64,000 nt of DNA, from positions 10,925,501 to 10,989,500 of the forward strand of contig NC_077247.1 of assembly GCF_947179165.1 (NCBI RefSeq), given 5' to 3'. How positions within the stretch are numbered: position 1 is the stretch's first letter; each line of letters starts with the position of its first letter. The notes under the pieces are model-generated. The model saw nothing but the letters and a program-made list of their open reading frames with translations. It was not told the origin of the DNA and searched no databases. This DNA is from Solanum dulcamara. Its lineage: Eukaryota; Streptophyta; Magnoliopsida; Solanales; Solanaceae. Positions 10,130 to 22,835 of this stretch are shown here, one piece after another. The translations under genes and the position numbers were made by a program.

Positions 10130-12523
10130 TATCACGCCCTGGGAGGGTACCCAAGATGTGGCCGATACTCAGAGACTATTGCTAGTCCCTAAGTGAACCA
10201 TTTGTCTCATTCACACATCCATTCAATCAATATTCTAATAGAGAAAGACTTAACTCATTAAGAAAACAACTCCATATAAGGCCAAATGCCAACAATCTAG
10301 CTAAATCAAATCAACAAGACTAGTATGAATGAAACTAGCTAAAAGACAATGCCAATCAACAAGATCAACAATTTAGTCTATGAAGCCTCTAACTATTGTC
10401 TAATTGGTATCAATGACAGGTTCATGGCTAACTCAATAAAACTAAAAGGGCTAATCTCAAAGCAAGAATGAAATAAATGGAATCCTCTGGATGTAGAGGA
10501 GGACTCACCAATCAATAAAATTCTAACAGATCTTCAACGATGCACTTGTTGATGATCTCTTGAATATAGATCTGCAAAATGAAATAATGCAGGTCTAAAT
10601 GGACATCAGTACATGGAATGTATGAGTATGTAATATAGTAGAATGAAACATACATAAAAGTAGAATCAAATCAGCTCATAGATCTAAAATCATGAAGGTG
10701 AACAACAAAATCAAGATGTCCTAAGTCTAAACAAATTAAGATTTAGAAGGATACCAATCATATAAAATACAATCCAATCAAAGTACTATCAAGACCTATA
10801 TGAGAGTTTCGGTTATCCAAAAACCATAACTTAAGGGCCATTGATAGTAAAACAAGCCGACGTTGTTGCAATGCCCGTTCATTACCTTTCTAGTGTAAGA
10901 ACGAATTAACCAATAATGGATCTAAAACCAATCAAGTCCTATCATGTTATGACAATAAAATTAGGAAACATCCTACTTAATGGTTCAATCTTCTCTTAAG
11001 TTTGGTGACATAGTTATTTGGTTTGATTTATTACTTACTCTTACCCAATTCGGTGCTCGCTACTCCTTCCAAGACTCAAAGATCATAATGCAATCAATCC
11101 AAATCAAACCAAATCAAGAAGTCTCAAATGGACTCTTATCAGTTCATCAATTCTATCAAATCAATCCTTTCAACCAATCAATTTCTCAATTATTTGTTTA
11201 TGAAAAGTTTGGACAATCATTTTTGTCAGCATTTAGGTGAGAATCATTCACTTGGGTTAAATAGGAAAATTAAAGGACTATCAAGTTCATCAACACTATA
11301 ATCGTGCTCACAATCCAATCACGATCATGCACTCACAAATTCAAGGCTCTAGACTCGATCATTAAGCATATACATTCAATATCTATCAATATGTTATTAG
11401 GGTTATTGAAACAAGTAGTTCAAATTATTTTTTTAAGAAACTAGTTCATAGAAAAACATCAATTTCTCAATAATCAGTAAAACATGTTAAATTTAAGAAA
11501 GGAATTCTCAAGAAACATAAACACGGGGACTCAATCCTATTCACAGTCAATCTATCACAATCATGTGAACATGGAGGAACAAATTTGAAGAATAATCAAA
11601 AGTTGGAAGATGTAAGTGAATGCTTGAACCCTAGCTTCTTTCTCTTCTCTAATCCTTACTCTCAAATAAACTAAGTGTTAAGGAGGTCTTAGGCATATAG
11701 GTTACTGTTAAGGGACTCAAAATAGTCTCACAATGTCGAGGTATTGTTTGGGGAAGGTTGGGAAAATACCAAACTATCCTTCATAAAAATCTGATTTTGG
11801 CCATATACTGGTCGTTTCTACTACTCATCAAACCTTAGATGAGTCATAGGATCCACTCATACTGTCAACTCTAAAACTTCCAGTCTCTGAATCTCTCCTA
11901 TAAGTCATTTCTATGACTTGCAGACTCTTTGATGAGTTGTCATCATCACTTATAGGAATGCCTTCACATTTGAAATTTTTTCCAAGTGTTCAGAGGTTCT
12001 ACGACTCATTTCTATGAGTTGTAATCAAGACTAGTAGCAAAGACCCTAAAGACTGAAATATTTCTACGTATGCAGAGGTTCTATGAGTCATTTCTATGAT
12101 TTATACAAAACTCTATGAGTCGTAATGTTGAGGTGTAACTTTTGATGATCTAACAACCTCTAGTAAAATGGTCATAACTTTATACTTCGAACTCAAAATG
12201 AGGAAAATATTGTGGTGTTGGAAAGAAGACTCAAAGAAATTTAATTCTATATATAATGGGGCATCTAATTCATCATATTCTAGGTGAGATGACCGTTTGA
12301 AGTTGACCTAAGTAAAATCTTATATCGAAATTCAACCGGTAAGAAAGCTTTCAACTCAACTTTGTTCTAGTGGAATATTGTGACCCTAATTCACTTTAGA
12401 TACACTTCAAGAACTAAAGATTCACTCATAACAATTACATTACAATTAGAATTATTGGATTCAGGACTACATGCATACAAACAATGGTTTGGGTCATAGC
12501 ATAGAAATATTTGGGGTGTTACA
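10130..12523 (-). mobile_element. 3' LTR of element A
   Basis: On the minus strand it starts TGTAACACCCC (12523) next to the polypurine tract and ends GGGCGTGATA (10130), 2.4 kb. Shared blocks with the split 5' LTR include the stretch after 10141 (compare 17571), the region around 10490 (compare 25040) and 11000-12520 (compare 37160-38720). The 86-codon plus frame at 10980-11240 is not a gene. Confidence 0.9.
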
Positions 12524-12559
12524 ATATCTCTCCCTTGGGATCATTCATCTTTGAATGAT
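12524..12559 (-). promoter_or_regulatory. Polypurine tract and pre-LTR hairpin of element A
   Basis: On the minus strand: an inverted repeat ATCATTC / GAATGAT (12540-12559, 6-base loop), then the purine-rich TCCCAAGGGAGAGATAT, then the LTR. The layout matches 990-1025, 33919-33954 and 46068-46105. Confidence 0.75.
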
Positions 12560-12639
12560 GTGCAAGCTATGAATTTACCCAAGGCATGAATACTAACAAG
12601 AAATCAAAAGATTCTAAACCAAAATTAACTCACTAAATT

Positions 12640-14190
12640 GATCAACTCAAGAAGGGACAAAATCAAAGATAAGAATAGAAATAGTACCTTCAACATCGAC
12701 ACTAGGAGGAACAAATAGGTGCGGGTTCTTGGCTTTCATATCCTCCTCAGCTTCCTATGTAGCTTCCTTAATGAATTGATTTCTCCATGAACTTTAACTG
12801 AATCAACCTGTTAGGTCCTCAATTTACAAGCTTATCAATCAAGAATTTGGATGGGAATATCCTGATAGGATAAACTATCTTTCACTGCCATGTTTTTCAT
12901 AGGAACAATGAGTGAAGGGTCTCCCAAGCATTTCTTAAGTTTAGGACTATGGAACACCAGATGAACGACATCTAACTCTGGTGGAAGCTCTAACTCATAG
13001 GCGACGTTGCCAACTCTTCTTATAATCTTGTAAGGACCAATGCATCCGTGACTCAATTTTCTTTTTCTCCCAAATATCATAACTTCCTTCATGGGCAAAA
13101 ATTTTAGTTACACCCAATAATTTACATCAAACTCAAAGTTTCTCCTCCTAACCTCAGTGTAGTATTTTTGATGACCTTGCACAATCTTTAACCTTTCTTG
13201 TATAATCTTCACATCATAGCCTGATGAATTAAGTCTGGTCCAATCAACTCAGCTTCACCAACCTTAAACCAACCAATTGGTGATATACACCTCCTCTCGT
13301 AAAGAGCCTCATATATAACCATTTGAATGCTCAAATGAAAGCTATTATTGTAAGTAAACTTAATGAGTGATAATTGGTCATCCAATTACCTTTGAAGTTG
13401 ATAACACAAGCTCTCAACATATCGTCGAGGGTTTGAATAGTATGCTCTGCCATACTATCTGTCCGCAGATGGAAAGAGGTACAAGATTCACCTTCGAACA
13501 CAAAGCTTTCTAGAATGACTTTTAAAATTGAGCAGTGAATTGAGCTCCCCTATTTGAGATGATAGACAAAGGAACCCCATGAAATCTGAGAATTTATCAA
13601 AGGTACAATCTAGCATAGTGCTCTATAATATCCATAGTCCTAATAGGTAAGAAATGGGTTGATTTGGTCATCCTATCAACAATCACCCAACTAGAGTGAT
13701 GCTATTTGCGAGATCATAGTAAAACTATAATGAAGTTCATATTTATCATCTCCCACTTTTATTCTGGAATCTCAATATTCTGAGGTACTCCATAAGGCCT
13801 TTGATGCTCAACTTTGACTTGTGGAAATTCTGGCATTTGGATACAGACGCTGCTATGTCTTTCTTCATTCCACTCTACCAAGATATTTCCCTCAGATCAT
13901 GATATGTCTTTATAAAACCTGGATAGATGGAATACCTAAGAGTTATGGGCCTCCACCATGATCCTCTCTCGAATACAATTAATACGTGAAACAAAACAAT
14001 CTCCCTTGATACCTCAATACTCCATCTCCCTCTTTAGCAAAAGCCATTACCTTTTTCATGTAGATATCATCTTTCAAATAGACGAGAATGGGATCTAGAT
14101 CTTTCTTTTCTTTCATTGCTACCAATAAACATAATCCAGCCTCATTCTGAACAATAGTACTACAATCACTAGCATCAATAAGTTGAACTC
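12640..14190 (-). pseudogene. Integrase and C-terminal region of element A
   Basis: Decayed integrase that would insert the cDNA into the host genome. The clearest block is 12835-13098, an integrase C-terminal region with G-P-Y-K-I, R-V-G-N-V-A-Y-E-L and V-V-H-L-V-F-H motifs, ending Q-I-L-D where the chromodomain link begins. About 13435-13500 encodes the region of the catalytic Glu, which is kept here (codon at 13445-13447, in an A-E-H-T-I-Q context). Frames change between blocks and many stops are present, so it is non-functional. It lies downstream of RNase H, in the RT-RNase H-integrase order of Ty3/gypsy. Confidence 0.75.
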
Positions 14191-14191
14191 T

Positions 14192-15560
14192 TCAACCTGC
14201 AAGCTTATGCACCTCTTTAGCCAACTCCTTCTTTCCCTCTTCCACATGCGTAGTGCTCCCTATATATAACCTGCTAAGAGCATCAGCAACCATATTAGAT
14301 TTACTTAGGTGGTAGAGAATGCTCATATCATAGTCTTTTAGCAGTTCAAGCCATCTACTTTGCCTCAGGTTCATCTCTTTCTCAGTAAACACATATTGTA
14401 AGCTCTTGAGATCTGTTAACACATCAACATGCACACCATAGAGATAATGATGCCAAATCTTGAGAACGAACACAACAAATGACAACTCAAGGTCTTGAGT
14501 CGGGTAGTTTCTATCATGAATTTTAAGCTACCTGGAAGAGTAGACAATAACCTTACCCTTATGCATCAATACACAACCTGATCAACCTCTGGACGCATCA
14601 TAATAGATAATAAGTACATTCATTTGCTCAGGTAGGGAGAAAACTAAAGTTGTAGTCAACCTCATTTTCATCTCTTGAAAGCTTTTCCCACAAGGTGTTG
14701 ACCATTGGAACTTAGCCTTTTTCTGAGTCACCTTAGTTAATGGAGATAATATATATGAAAATCGATCAACAAATCTCCAATAGTAATAGCCAAACCCAAG
14801 AAACTTCTTATGTCAGTCGAGAATGTGAGCCTGGACAAGTTCTTTACCACTTTAATCTTTTATGAATCAACTCATATACCCTCGCTAGATAAAACATAGC
14901 CTAGGATTATCACAGAAGCAAGCCAAAATTTACAATTTGAAAACTTACCATACAACTCCCAATCCTTGAGAGTCTAAAGAAATATTCTGAGATGATTTTC
15001 ATTCTCCTCCTTAATCCTCAAATAGGTCAGTATATCGTCTATAAATATAATCTCAAACATGTTAAAATACTGTTTGAACACTCTGTTCATCAAGTCCTTA
15101 AATATTACAGGTGCATTAGTCAAACCAAAGGACATAACAAGAAACTAGAAGTACTTATACCAGGTTTGAAAAGTGGTCTTTGGGATGTCACATTCTCTCA
15201 CTTTCAACTGGTGGTAGCCTGATCTGAGTTCTATCTTTAAGAAGCAAGTGGCATCGTGAAGATGGTAAACCAAATCATCAATCCTGGGAAGGGAATACTT
15301 GTTGTTTATGGTGAACTTGTTCAGTTGACGATAGTCAATGCACATTTTCAATGACCTATCTTTCTTTTGCACGAATAGGATATGATTACCCCAAGGTGAT
15401 ACACTCGGCCTAATAAATCCCTTAACTATGAGATCTTTTAGCTGATCTTTCAATTATTTCAACTCAACAGGAGCCATTTTATATAAAGGAATAGAGATAG
15501 GTTAAGTATGAAGAAGAACATCAATCCTAAAGTCTATCTCTCTATCAGGAGGGACTCCGG
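14192..15560 (-). pseudogene. Reverse transcriptase and RNase H of element A
   Basis: 15145-15453 encodes the N-terminal fingers/palm of a Ty3/gypsy reverse transcriptase ([21 protein letters not shown]). The first catalytic Asp of motif A is changed to Glu (K-I-E-L-R-S-G-Y-H). 14192-14485 is RNase H plus connection ([25 protein letters not shown]), with the usual Asp-His of the TDH motif now Asp-Leu. The stretch between is recognisable only in pieces. Stops and frameshifts make it inactive. Confidence 0.8.
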
Positions 15561-15699
15561 GCAGATCCGCAAAAAACACTTTGGGAAACTCATTTATAAT
15601 CAGGACTGACTCCACAGTAGGGTACTCAACACTATCATCCTTGACTCTAATCTTGTGATAGATGCACTATTTAGAGATCAACTTTCTAGACCTAAGGTA

Positions 15700-16030
15700 G
15701 GAGATAAATTGACCCTTAGGCACAAAAAGACTACCCTTTCATTCTAAGACATGTTCATTTGGGAAACTAAACTTAACATTCCAAGTCCTACAATGGACAG
15801 AGGCATAACAAGTATAAAGTCAGTACATGCTATGAATCACATCAAAATCAGCCATGTCCAACTCAATTAAGTCAGCCATGGTATCCTTGTGATAAATAGA
15901 TATGATACAATCTCTATAGACCTTCTTAGGTAGGATAAACTCACCAGCCGGAGTAGATACACAGAAAGTCTTAGGAAGACACTTAGGGGTTCTATCAAAT
16001 CTAGTAGACACATAAAGAGATAAAAATTAT
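15700..16030 (-). pseudogene. Aspartic protease remnant of element A
   Basis: The open block at 15820-16011 carries the downstream half of a Ty3/gypsy protease (V-S-T-P-A-G-E, K-K-V-Y-R-D-C, A-D-L-I-E-L-D-M-A-D-F-D-V-I). The same block occurs in element B at 30590-30710. The active-site triad region upstream is not readable. The protease would cut the gag-pol precursor; this copy is broken. Confidence 0.65.
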
Positions 16031-16229
16031 AACATGGCACCCAGATGCATCAAAATATAATAATAAAGAGTAAAGACTCGAATTATACCTACCATACATC
16101 TTGGGAGTTCACCTGATCTTGGAGTCTCCCATGGTATATAGATGGTTTGAATCTCCAACTATACCTGAAGTGGTACCTCTTTGATTACCTCTAGCTGGTG
16201 GTGCCATGGTAGAAGACTGTGCCCTAGTG

Positions 16230-17382
16230 CACCATGTCAGACACTTACTCTGAAAATGGTCCACTTGGTCATATTTGTATCATCCATTCCTTTCCTCTCT
16301 ACACTTTCTAAGATGGAGCTTACCGTACTTTCCACAAGGTGGCTTTCCATTTGAACCTTGAACCACAATAGCTTAGGATTGAGAACCCTGGGTTCTAGAA
16401 TTCTGATGACTCTGTACCTGCTGATCATATCTGTTTTATTGTGTAGGTGCACTTGCTGCTAATGGAGCATATTTGGAAGACCTTTTGTGAAAGAAGGACC
16501 TCTTGCCCTTCTCTGCATCTTCTCATTCTCATGTCTAACTTATTTTGCCTTCCTTCTCAAATGCTCTTCCTTGTCTTTCCTCTTATCATCCTCTACCTAC
16601 AGAGCATACACATATTATCAACCTGGAAATATCCATGTCAGAAATTAGTAATGATGTTTTACACTCCTTCTTCACATGTCTTCCCAATCCAGAGAAAAAC
16701 TTTCTCATCTTAGACCATATATCTAGGACCATATCCGAAGCATATCTAGATAGCTAGATAAACTTAAGGTTGCACACCTCTATGGTTATCCCTTCTTCCT
16801 TCGGATTCATAAATTCTTCTACCATTACTTCTATCAACTCCCTAGGAAAGAAGTGATCAATGAATGCTCCCTCAAACTTGTCCCAAATAGAAGGCTCCAC
16901 ATCCTTACCTCTACCTTTTTCCCACTTGTTATACTAGACATTAGCAACATCCTTGAGCTATAGGAAAAAATAGAAACCTTTCAATTTCGGTAGCAAGCAT
17001 TGCTTTCAATATTTTCCAAATCTCATCGATAAAGTTCTGGTGGTCCTCCTCAACCTTGGAACCCATGATAACTTGTGGGTTTATTCTCAAGAAGTCTCTA
17101 ATTCTCGTGGAAGAAAATGTCTCTTGAGAACTACAACTAGGACGGTGAACTCTGGATACCATTTCGGGCAGCTACGAACTGAGTGAGTATAATAATTGCT
17201 CCCCAAAAATTAGCCTCTAAAGTCAATGCAGACTGAGTAGTAGGCTCTTGGGGTACCTCAGTAGACCTTGTAGGGCGGCCCCTAGTTCTCACTTCTGACG
17301 GTGGGGGAATCTCAGATTGTGGAACCTCAATATTGTCAACATTCTTTTGACGAGCATTGTGTTTAGGAAGCATTATCTGCAA
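16230..17382 (-). pseudogene. Gag (capsid/nucleocapsid) of element A
   Basis: The likely start lies near 17370-17382, about 165 bases after the primer site. 17137-17382 is a basic, proline-rich N-terminus. 16941-17162, in another frame, holds the capsid block (R-D-F-L-R-I-N-P, G-S-K-V-E-E-D, F-I-D-E-I-W-K). About 16295-16330 resembles a zinc knuckle, but its second Cys reads Tyr. Frameshifts break the gene at least twice. Plus-strand frames at 16447-16757 are shadows. Confidence 0.7.
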
Positions 17383-17545
17383 ACATGTAAAGAACGAATC
17401 AGGAAGGAACTTTTAGATTTAAACTCTTTAGCACAAACTCAAAGTGTGAAAAAGTGAAACAATTTCCTATTATCCTATAGCCTCACACATAAATAAGACT
17501 CCACTAGACACGACTTCGTAGACACCCTAGTATTTTTGAAATCTG

Positions 17546-17560
17546 TGCTCTAATACCAAG
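17546..17560 (-). promoter_or_regulatory. Primer binding site of element A
   Basis: On the minus strand TGGTATTAGAGCACA, one transition from the initiator tRNA-Met complement, two bases from the end of the 5' LTR (TGACA at 17563). Confidence 0.8.
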
Positions 17561-17562
17561 TT

Positions 17563-17868
17563 TGTCATGCCTTGGGAGCGTACCCTAGACGTGACCGGTA
17601 CTCAAAGACTATTTCTAGTCCCTAAGTGAATCATTTGACCCATTCACACATCCATTCAATAAACATTCCAACAGCAGCAGACTTAATTTATTCAGAAAAA
17701 ACTCCACATCAGGCCAAGGGCCAACAATCTAGCTAAATCAAATCAATAAGACTAGTATAAATTAAACTAGCCAAAAGATAATGCTAATCAGCAAAAGCAA
17801 CAATCTAGTGTATGAAGCATCTCACTGCAATCTAATTGGTGCCAATGACAAGTTCATGGCTACCTCAA
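17563..17868 (-). mobile_element. 5' LTR of element A, piece 1 (U5 end)
   Basis: Matches 10130-10440 of the 3' LTR and stops at 17868, where the CRM-like element begins. Its last five bases, CTCAA (17864-17868), are the left target duplication of that insertion. Confidence 0.85.
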
Positions 17869-18851
17869 TGATAGCATCGATGGAAGCTGAACAATATTTA
17901 AGGAAGCTTTGGAGTTTCCAAAAGAGCCCATGACAAGATCCCAAATAAGAAAATTTCAAGACAATTTTAATGGCTAGAATTAGCAATTAAAAGTGTTTTA
18001 TTGGGGAAGAAGAGCTAAATCCCAAGGAAAATGAATTTTCCAAATGCTACAAATATTTGGTCACCCAAATTCAAGTCCAAGAGGATGAATATTAGGGATG
18101 AATTTCGTGCAAACTAGGCCTAAATTAAAGTCCAAGATGGGAGAAAATACGGCCCAAACCAGCCCACAAATGAAGAGAACATTTCAGCACTTATTTAGTC
18201 TTTTAACTAGTTTCTAGAACTAATATTTAATGTGATTATTCTTCTATGGTAACCTTAGGTACCTATGTGTGTGGACAACCTTCTTGGACTTTAGGAGGTG
18301 TCATTTTTTCTTATATTTTGATATTTTGTATCGTGTGTGGGAAGCCATCTAGGACTCTAGAAAATGCCATTTTTTAAAATTATTTTTTAATCTTGAATAA
18401 CCCCTTCTTACTACTATATAAAGGGGAGATTTGTTACTTTAAAAGGTAGATTTTGAAGAATAATATATTAAGAGTTCATTTGGACCTTTGTGAAAAATTG
18501 TTTTTGAATTTATTTTTCAGCCTAACTAGTTCATAGTTCAAGGTAGTAAGAGAACTTTGTGTTTGATATCTTTGGTTTCTTCTTGGTATTCTTTAGAAGA
18601 CGGTTAGTACTCTTACTAATTGTTGTCTAGCATTACTCACGAAACGGTCAAGATCCAATTCTAAAACATGATTAGTTTCTCAAGTAAAGGCATTTGGTTC
18701 AACTATTAACCCATTTGTTGTTACTTGGATCGTGTCAAATCCATATCTTTTAATTTTTGTTTAGTTTCTTTAATTAATTTCCATTTTTGCTTTCGCGATT
18801 GTTTTAGTTAATACTCTAGTTTGTTTTGTATTACCATCCTTAATGTTATCA
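17869..18851 (+). mobile_element. 5' LTR of CRM-like element
   Basis: 983 bp, starting TGATAGCATCG and ending GTGTTATCA next to the primer site. Its first 200 or so bases are the sequence that, in the 3' copy, codes for the integrase C-terminus; here the frame is broken. A TATA box lies at 18415. Confidence 0.9.
18415..18424 (+). promoter_or_regulatory. TATA box of CRM-like 5' LTR
   Basis: TATATAAAGG in a CTACTATATAAAGGGG context, kept in the 3' LTR at 24566-24575. It would place transcription start roughly 30 bases downstream; the start itself is not visible. Confidence 0.65.
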
Positions 18852-18853
18852 AG

Positions 18854-18866
18854 TGGTATCAGAGCA
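18854..18866 (+). promoter_or_regulatory. Primer binding site of CRM-like element
   Basis: TGGTATCAGAGCA, an exact match to the plant initiator tRNA-Met complement, two bases after the LTR end. Confidence 0.9.
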
Positions 18867-19316
18867 GTTCTATCAAGATTCCGTTCTTGATAATCTTGGA
18901 AACTTCTTGAAGAAAGAACAAACAAAAAAAATTAAAAAAATCTCTATGGAATTGAATAGTGCCGCAAAAGGACAAAAATAATTATTGCTTTTCAAGAAAT
19001 TTTCTTCATCTAAATATTTAAGAACACAAGAAGAGGGGATTCTATATCTTTATCTTGTCCTAAAAAACTTTTCTCTTTGTTCGAGTCTTGTCCAAACTAA
19101 GTCCTATTCTTTCTAGGGTTGGTTCTTCATTTTTTTCTTGTTACGCAAAAAACTAAATCCTTATCTTACTGCTAAGGACTTAATACAAGTTGAGTTTAAC
19201 TATAAATTCATAAAGTATTTTTTCAAAGATAATTTGAGAGGAAAAATGCAAGAGTGGGTGAGATGAAGTAAGGGTAGAAGCCAAAGCTTGAGTGATACAC
19301 CATTTTTTTAAAAAAA

Positions 19317-20486
19317 ATGTCTAATGTAGGTAGTATTGATGAAAGGAGGGATTTACAAGAGACCGAGATCCGAGCAAGAAATGATTTCACTTTACAAGCC
19401 ATGCACCAACAATTTAAAAGATGGAACTTACAGTTTCAAGAGATAACGGATGCAATTGTTGAACAAAATGAGACAGTAGTTGAACTTAGGAGGAATCAAC
19501 ATGTTGTACCACCCGAAATAATACTAGAAATCATAATAGGAGAAATATACCCCATGCCATTATTGTAAATCAAGAAAATTATATAGATGAGTTTTTCTGA
19601 TGATTTTGATGTCAATCTACATAGGATAGGGAGAGATAGGAGGGGAAAGCGACGTAACTTAGAAGATGAAAACATTAATAGCATAAATACGAATATACCA
19701 TCATTCAAGGGCACAAGAGATCCAGATTTTTACCTTGATTGGGAGCGAAGAGTTGAGGCTATTTTTTATTATCATAATTATTCAAAAACTAAGAAGGTTA
19801 GACTTTTTATTGTTGAATTTTCTAACTATGCTTTTATTTGGTGGAAAAATCTTACAAGGGATACACAACAGGATGGAGAACTACCCATTGCAATATGGGA
19901 TGAGATGAAGAGAGTCATGAAGAAGAGGTTTGTGCCTTCCTATTTTTGAAGAGATCTACAATGGCGTCTTCAATCATTGGAGCAAGGAGCTATGAATGTC
20001 GATGAATACTTTAAGTCTATGTATATAGATATGATTCAAGCCAATTGCAAGGAAGAAGAAGAAGCTACTATAGCTATATTTCTTAATTGTCCAAATAGAT
20101 AAATAGCTTATGTAGTAGAAACAACCATATGTAACTTTAGATGAGTTGGTTGATTTAGCTGTAAAGTAGAAAAACAAATAAAAAGAAGGTAGCAAGATAG
20201 CTCATAGAATACTAGACCTAACACCATCTCTAAGAAGCCATGGTCAAAAGAAGAAGTGGCTTCTAAACCTCAGGAAGTCAAGGGTAAAGGCAAAGTGGAT
20301 GAAAAAGAGGGAGGTAAATCTTTTTTCCCTAAGGTTTATAAGTCTTCTAGTTCTATTCAATGTCATAAATGTCATGGAAGAGGGCATATGATGCATGAAT
20401 GCCCAACTAGGAGGAATATTATCATGAGAGAAGATACAAACTATGAGAGTAAAAAATGTGAGGAAGAAAAAAAGAGGGAGGTATGA
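19317..20486 (+). pseudogene. Gag of CRM-like element
   Basis: The start at 19317 is chosen because it opens the frame used by the later blocks; a leader of about 450 non-coding bases precedes it. Residues 1-83 form a charged, coiled-coil-like N-terminus, then a stop at 19566-19568. 19587-19949 holds the capsid block (F-K-G-T-R-D-P-D-F-Y-L-D-W-E). A stop follows at 19947-19949, and homology continues past it (R-D-L-Q-W-R-L). 20256-20486 contains an intact CCHC zinc knuckle (C-H-K-C-H-G-R-G-H-M-M-H-E-C) for RNA binding. The blocks share one frame but are interrupted by stops and probably small indels. Gag would form the particle; this copy cannot. Confidence 0.8.
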
Positions 20487-21110
20487 GTGAAGATGATGTA
20501 GAATTACCTAATGATGGTTTTATTGGGGTAGCTACACGGGTTCTTAACATAGGATCTGAGAGTGAAAAAAAGTGAGAAAGAGGAAGAAGAGGGAGATGAA
20601 AATGTAGATAATATAGAATTTCCCTTTAATGATGTTTTGGTTGTTGTAGTTAGGAGTATTATGTCTATCAATTTAGGAACCAATAATCAAGAACAAAGGG
20701 AGAATATATTCCATAATAGGTGTGAGAAAAAGGGGAGAACTTGTTCTTTGATTATTGACAGTGGTAGTTGTGCGAATGTGGTGAGTTCACACTTGGTATT
20801 TATGTTAGGGCTTGCGTGCATGAAACACCCTAAGCATTATAGACTCCAATGGTTAAATGATAGTGGTGAACTGAAAGTCAACAAACAATGCATGATTTCA
20901 TTCAATGTTAGTAGGTAGGAGGATGATACCCTTTATGATGTCATTTCTATGCAAGCTTTCCATATCTTACTTGGTCGTCCATGGCAGTTTGATAGGCATA
21001 CTTTTCATGATGGAAGAAAGAATAGATATTCTCTTGAGCTTAATGGCACGAAGTATACTCTTTCACCTTTAGCACCTTCTCAAGTGTTTGAAGATCAAAA
21101 GAATTGAGGG
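20487..21110 (+). pseudogene. Protease region of CRM-like element
   Basis: 20562-20918 encodes an acidic linker, then the retropepsin-like domain with a L-I-I-D-S-G-S-C active-site triad (about 20750-20775), so the catalytic Asp is kept. After the stop at 20916-20918 homology continues to about 21100 (H-I-L-L-G-R-P-W, N-R-Y-S-L-E-L-N-G). It would process the polyprotein. The internal stop and frame breaks on both sides make it a pseudogene. Confidence 0.75.
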
Positions 21111-21196
21111 AATCAATGGAAAAACAAAAAGAAGGGGAAAAAGTGAGCTTGAGGGAAAATAAAAGAGTTCTACCCAAGAATTAGAAAAAAAGAGAG

Positions 21197-22745
21197 GTGG
21201 CCAACAAAGACCAAAAGAGGGTTCGAGTGAAAAAAAGAGAAAGTTGTGGTAAGAGGAAAGAAGCTAAGGAAAAGAAAAAAGAGAGTCTCAATATAAAAGC
21301 CAAAGAATATTTGAGGTCAAGGAAAAAGGAACTGCCCATAATATTACTAACTTACAAAGAAGTCTTGATTAATTTTGAGCCATTAACATCTTCATTGCCA
21401 AGTAGTGTTTCCTCTCTTTTGCAGGATTTTAGTAATATCTTTTCTGAGGATATTCCTAAAGGTCTACAACCTTTGCATGACATTGAGCACCAAATTTACT
21501 TTGTACCTGGTGCACAAATATCAAATAGGCCAGCTTATAGAAGTAATCCTGAAGAGACAAAGGAGTTGCAAAAATAAGTTGAAGAGTTGCTTGAAAAGGG
21601 ATTTGTGAGAGAGATCATGAGTCCTTGCTCTGTTCCTGTTCTATTGATACCCAAGAAGGATGGATCTTGGAGGATGTGTGTATATTATCGAGCTATCAAC
21701 AAGATTATGATAAAGTATTGTCATCCTATTCCACGTCTTGATGATATGTTAGATCAATTGCATAGATACAAAATATTTTCTAAAATCAATCTAAAAAGTG
21801 GTTACCATCATATTCGAATGAATCTTGGAGATGAATGGAAAACTGCTTTTAAGACCAAATATGGGCTTTATGAGTGGTTAGTTATGCCCTTTGGCTTGAC
21901 TATGTCACCCAACACTTTCATGAGATTAATGAATCATATTTTTAAGGATTTTCATGGAAAATTTGTTTTAGCTTATTTTGATGATATCTTGATCTTTTCT
22001 AAGAATCTGGATAGCATATAAAATACCTAAAACAAGTTTTTGGAGTTCTTAGAAAGAAACGACTATTTGCTAATCTCAAAAAGTATCATTTTTGGGTGGA
22101 TCTTGTGATATTCTTAGGGTTTGTGGTAAGTTCTCAGGGAGTTGAAGTAGATGAGGAGAAAATCAAGGCAATTAAAGAGTGGCATAAACCTAAGAGTGTA
22201 ACTGAGATTAGAAGTTTTCATGGGCTTGCCAGTTTTTATAGGATATTTGTTAGGGATTTTAGTACCATTGTTTCTCCTTTGACTGAAGTTATTAAGAAGG
22301 ATAAGGTTTTTACATGGGAAAAGAACAATATAATTCTTTTAGCTTATTTAAAGACAAATTGTGTTTTGCTCCTTTTTCTCAATTACCTAATTTTTCCAAG
22401 TCTTTTGAAGTTGAATGTGATGCCTCTGGTAGAGGAATAGGTGTTTTTTTTATGCAAGATTCTAAGACTATTGCATACTTTAGTGAAAATCTGAGTGGAG
22501 CAACATTGAACTACTTCACTTATGACAATTTGGTAAGAGCTTTAGCTACATGGCAACATTATTTGTGGCCTAGAGAGTTTGTGGTTAAAACTGACCATGA
22601 ATCCTTGAGGTACTTGAAGAGCCTAAGTAAGCGTAATCATAGACATGCAAAATGGTTTGAATTTATCAAACTTTCCCATATGTGATTGCTCATAAGCAAG
22701 GAAAATAGAATGTTATTGCTGATGCATTTTCAAGAAGGTATGTCT
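21197..22745 (+). pseudogene. Reverse transcriptase and RNase H of CRM-like element
   Basis: 21197-21577 and 21587-22021 share a frame interrupted by a stop at 21575-21577, and cover RT ([29 protein letters not shown]). The metal-binding F-D-D-I-L box is kept near 21980, but the motif A Asp reads Asn (K-I-N-L-K-S-G-Y, codon 21788-21790). Frame shifts near 22021 and again near 22315-22440. RNase H at 22314-22685 keeps C-D-A-S and T-D-H but appears to lack about four residues after Y-D-N (near 22529), where the family carries its catalytic Glu. It is inactive on several counts. Confidence 0.85.
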
Positions 22746-22835
22746 TGATCTCTACTCTTCAAAATTGACGGGTTTTGATCAAATCAAAGACCATTATGCT
22801 AATGATCTTGATTTTGATTTTTTTTTCCAGAGTGG

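Noticed and set aside
16447..16757. Plus-strand frames of 88 and 70 codons
   Set aside because: Antisense shadows of the minus-strand gag of element A.
18854..18866. Possible tRNA-Met gene fragments at the TGGTATCAGAGC sites
   Set aside because: These are primer binding sites next to LTR ends; no tRNA cloverleaf surrounds them.
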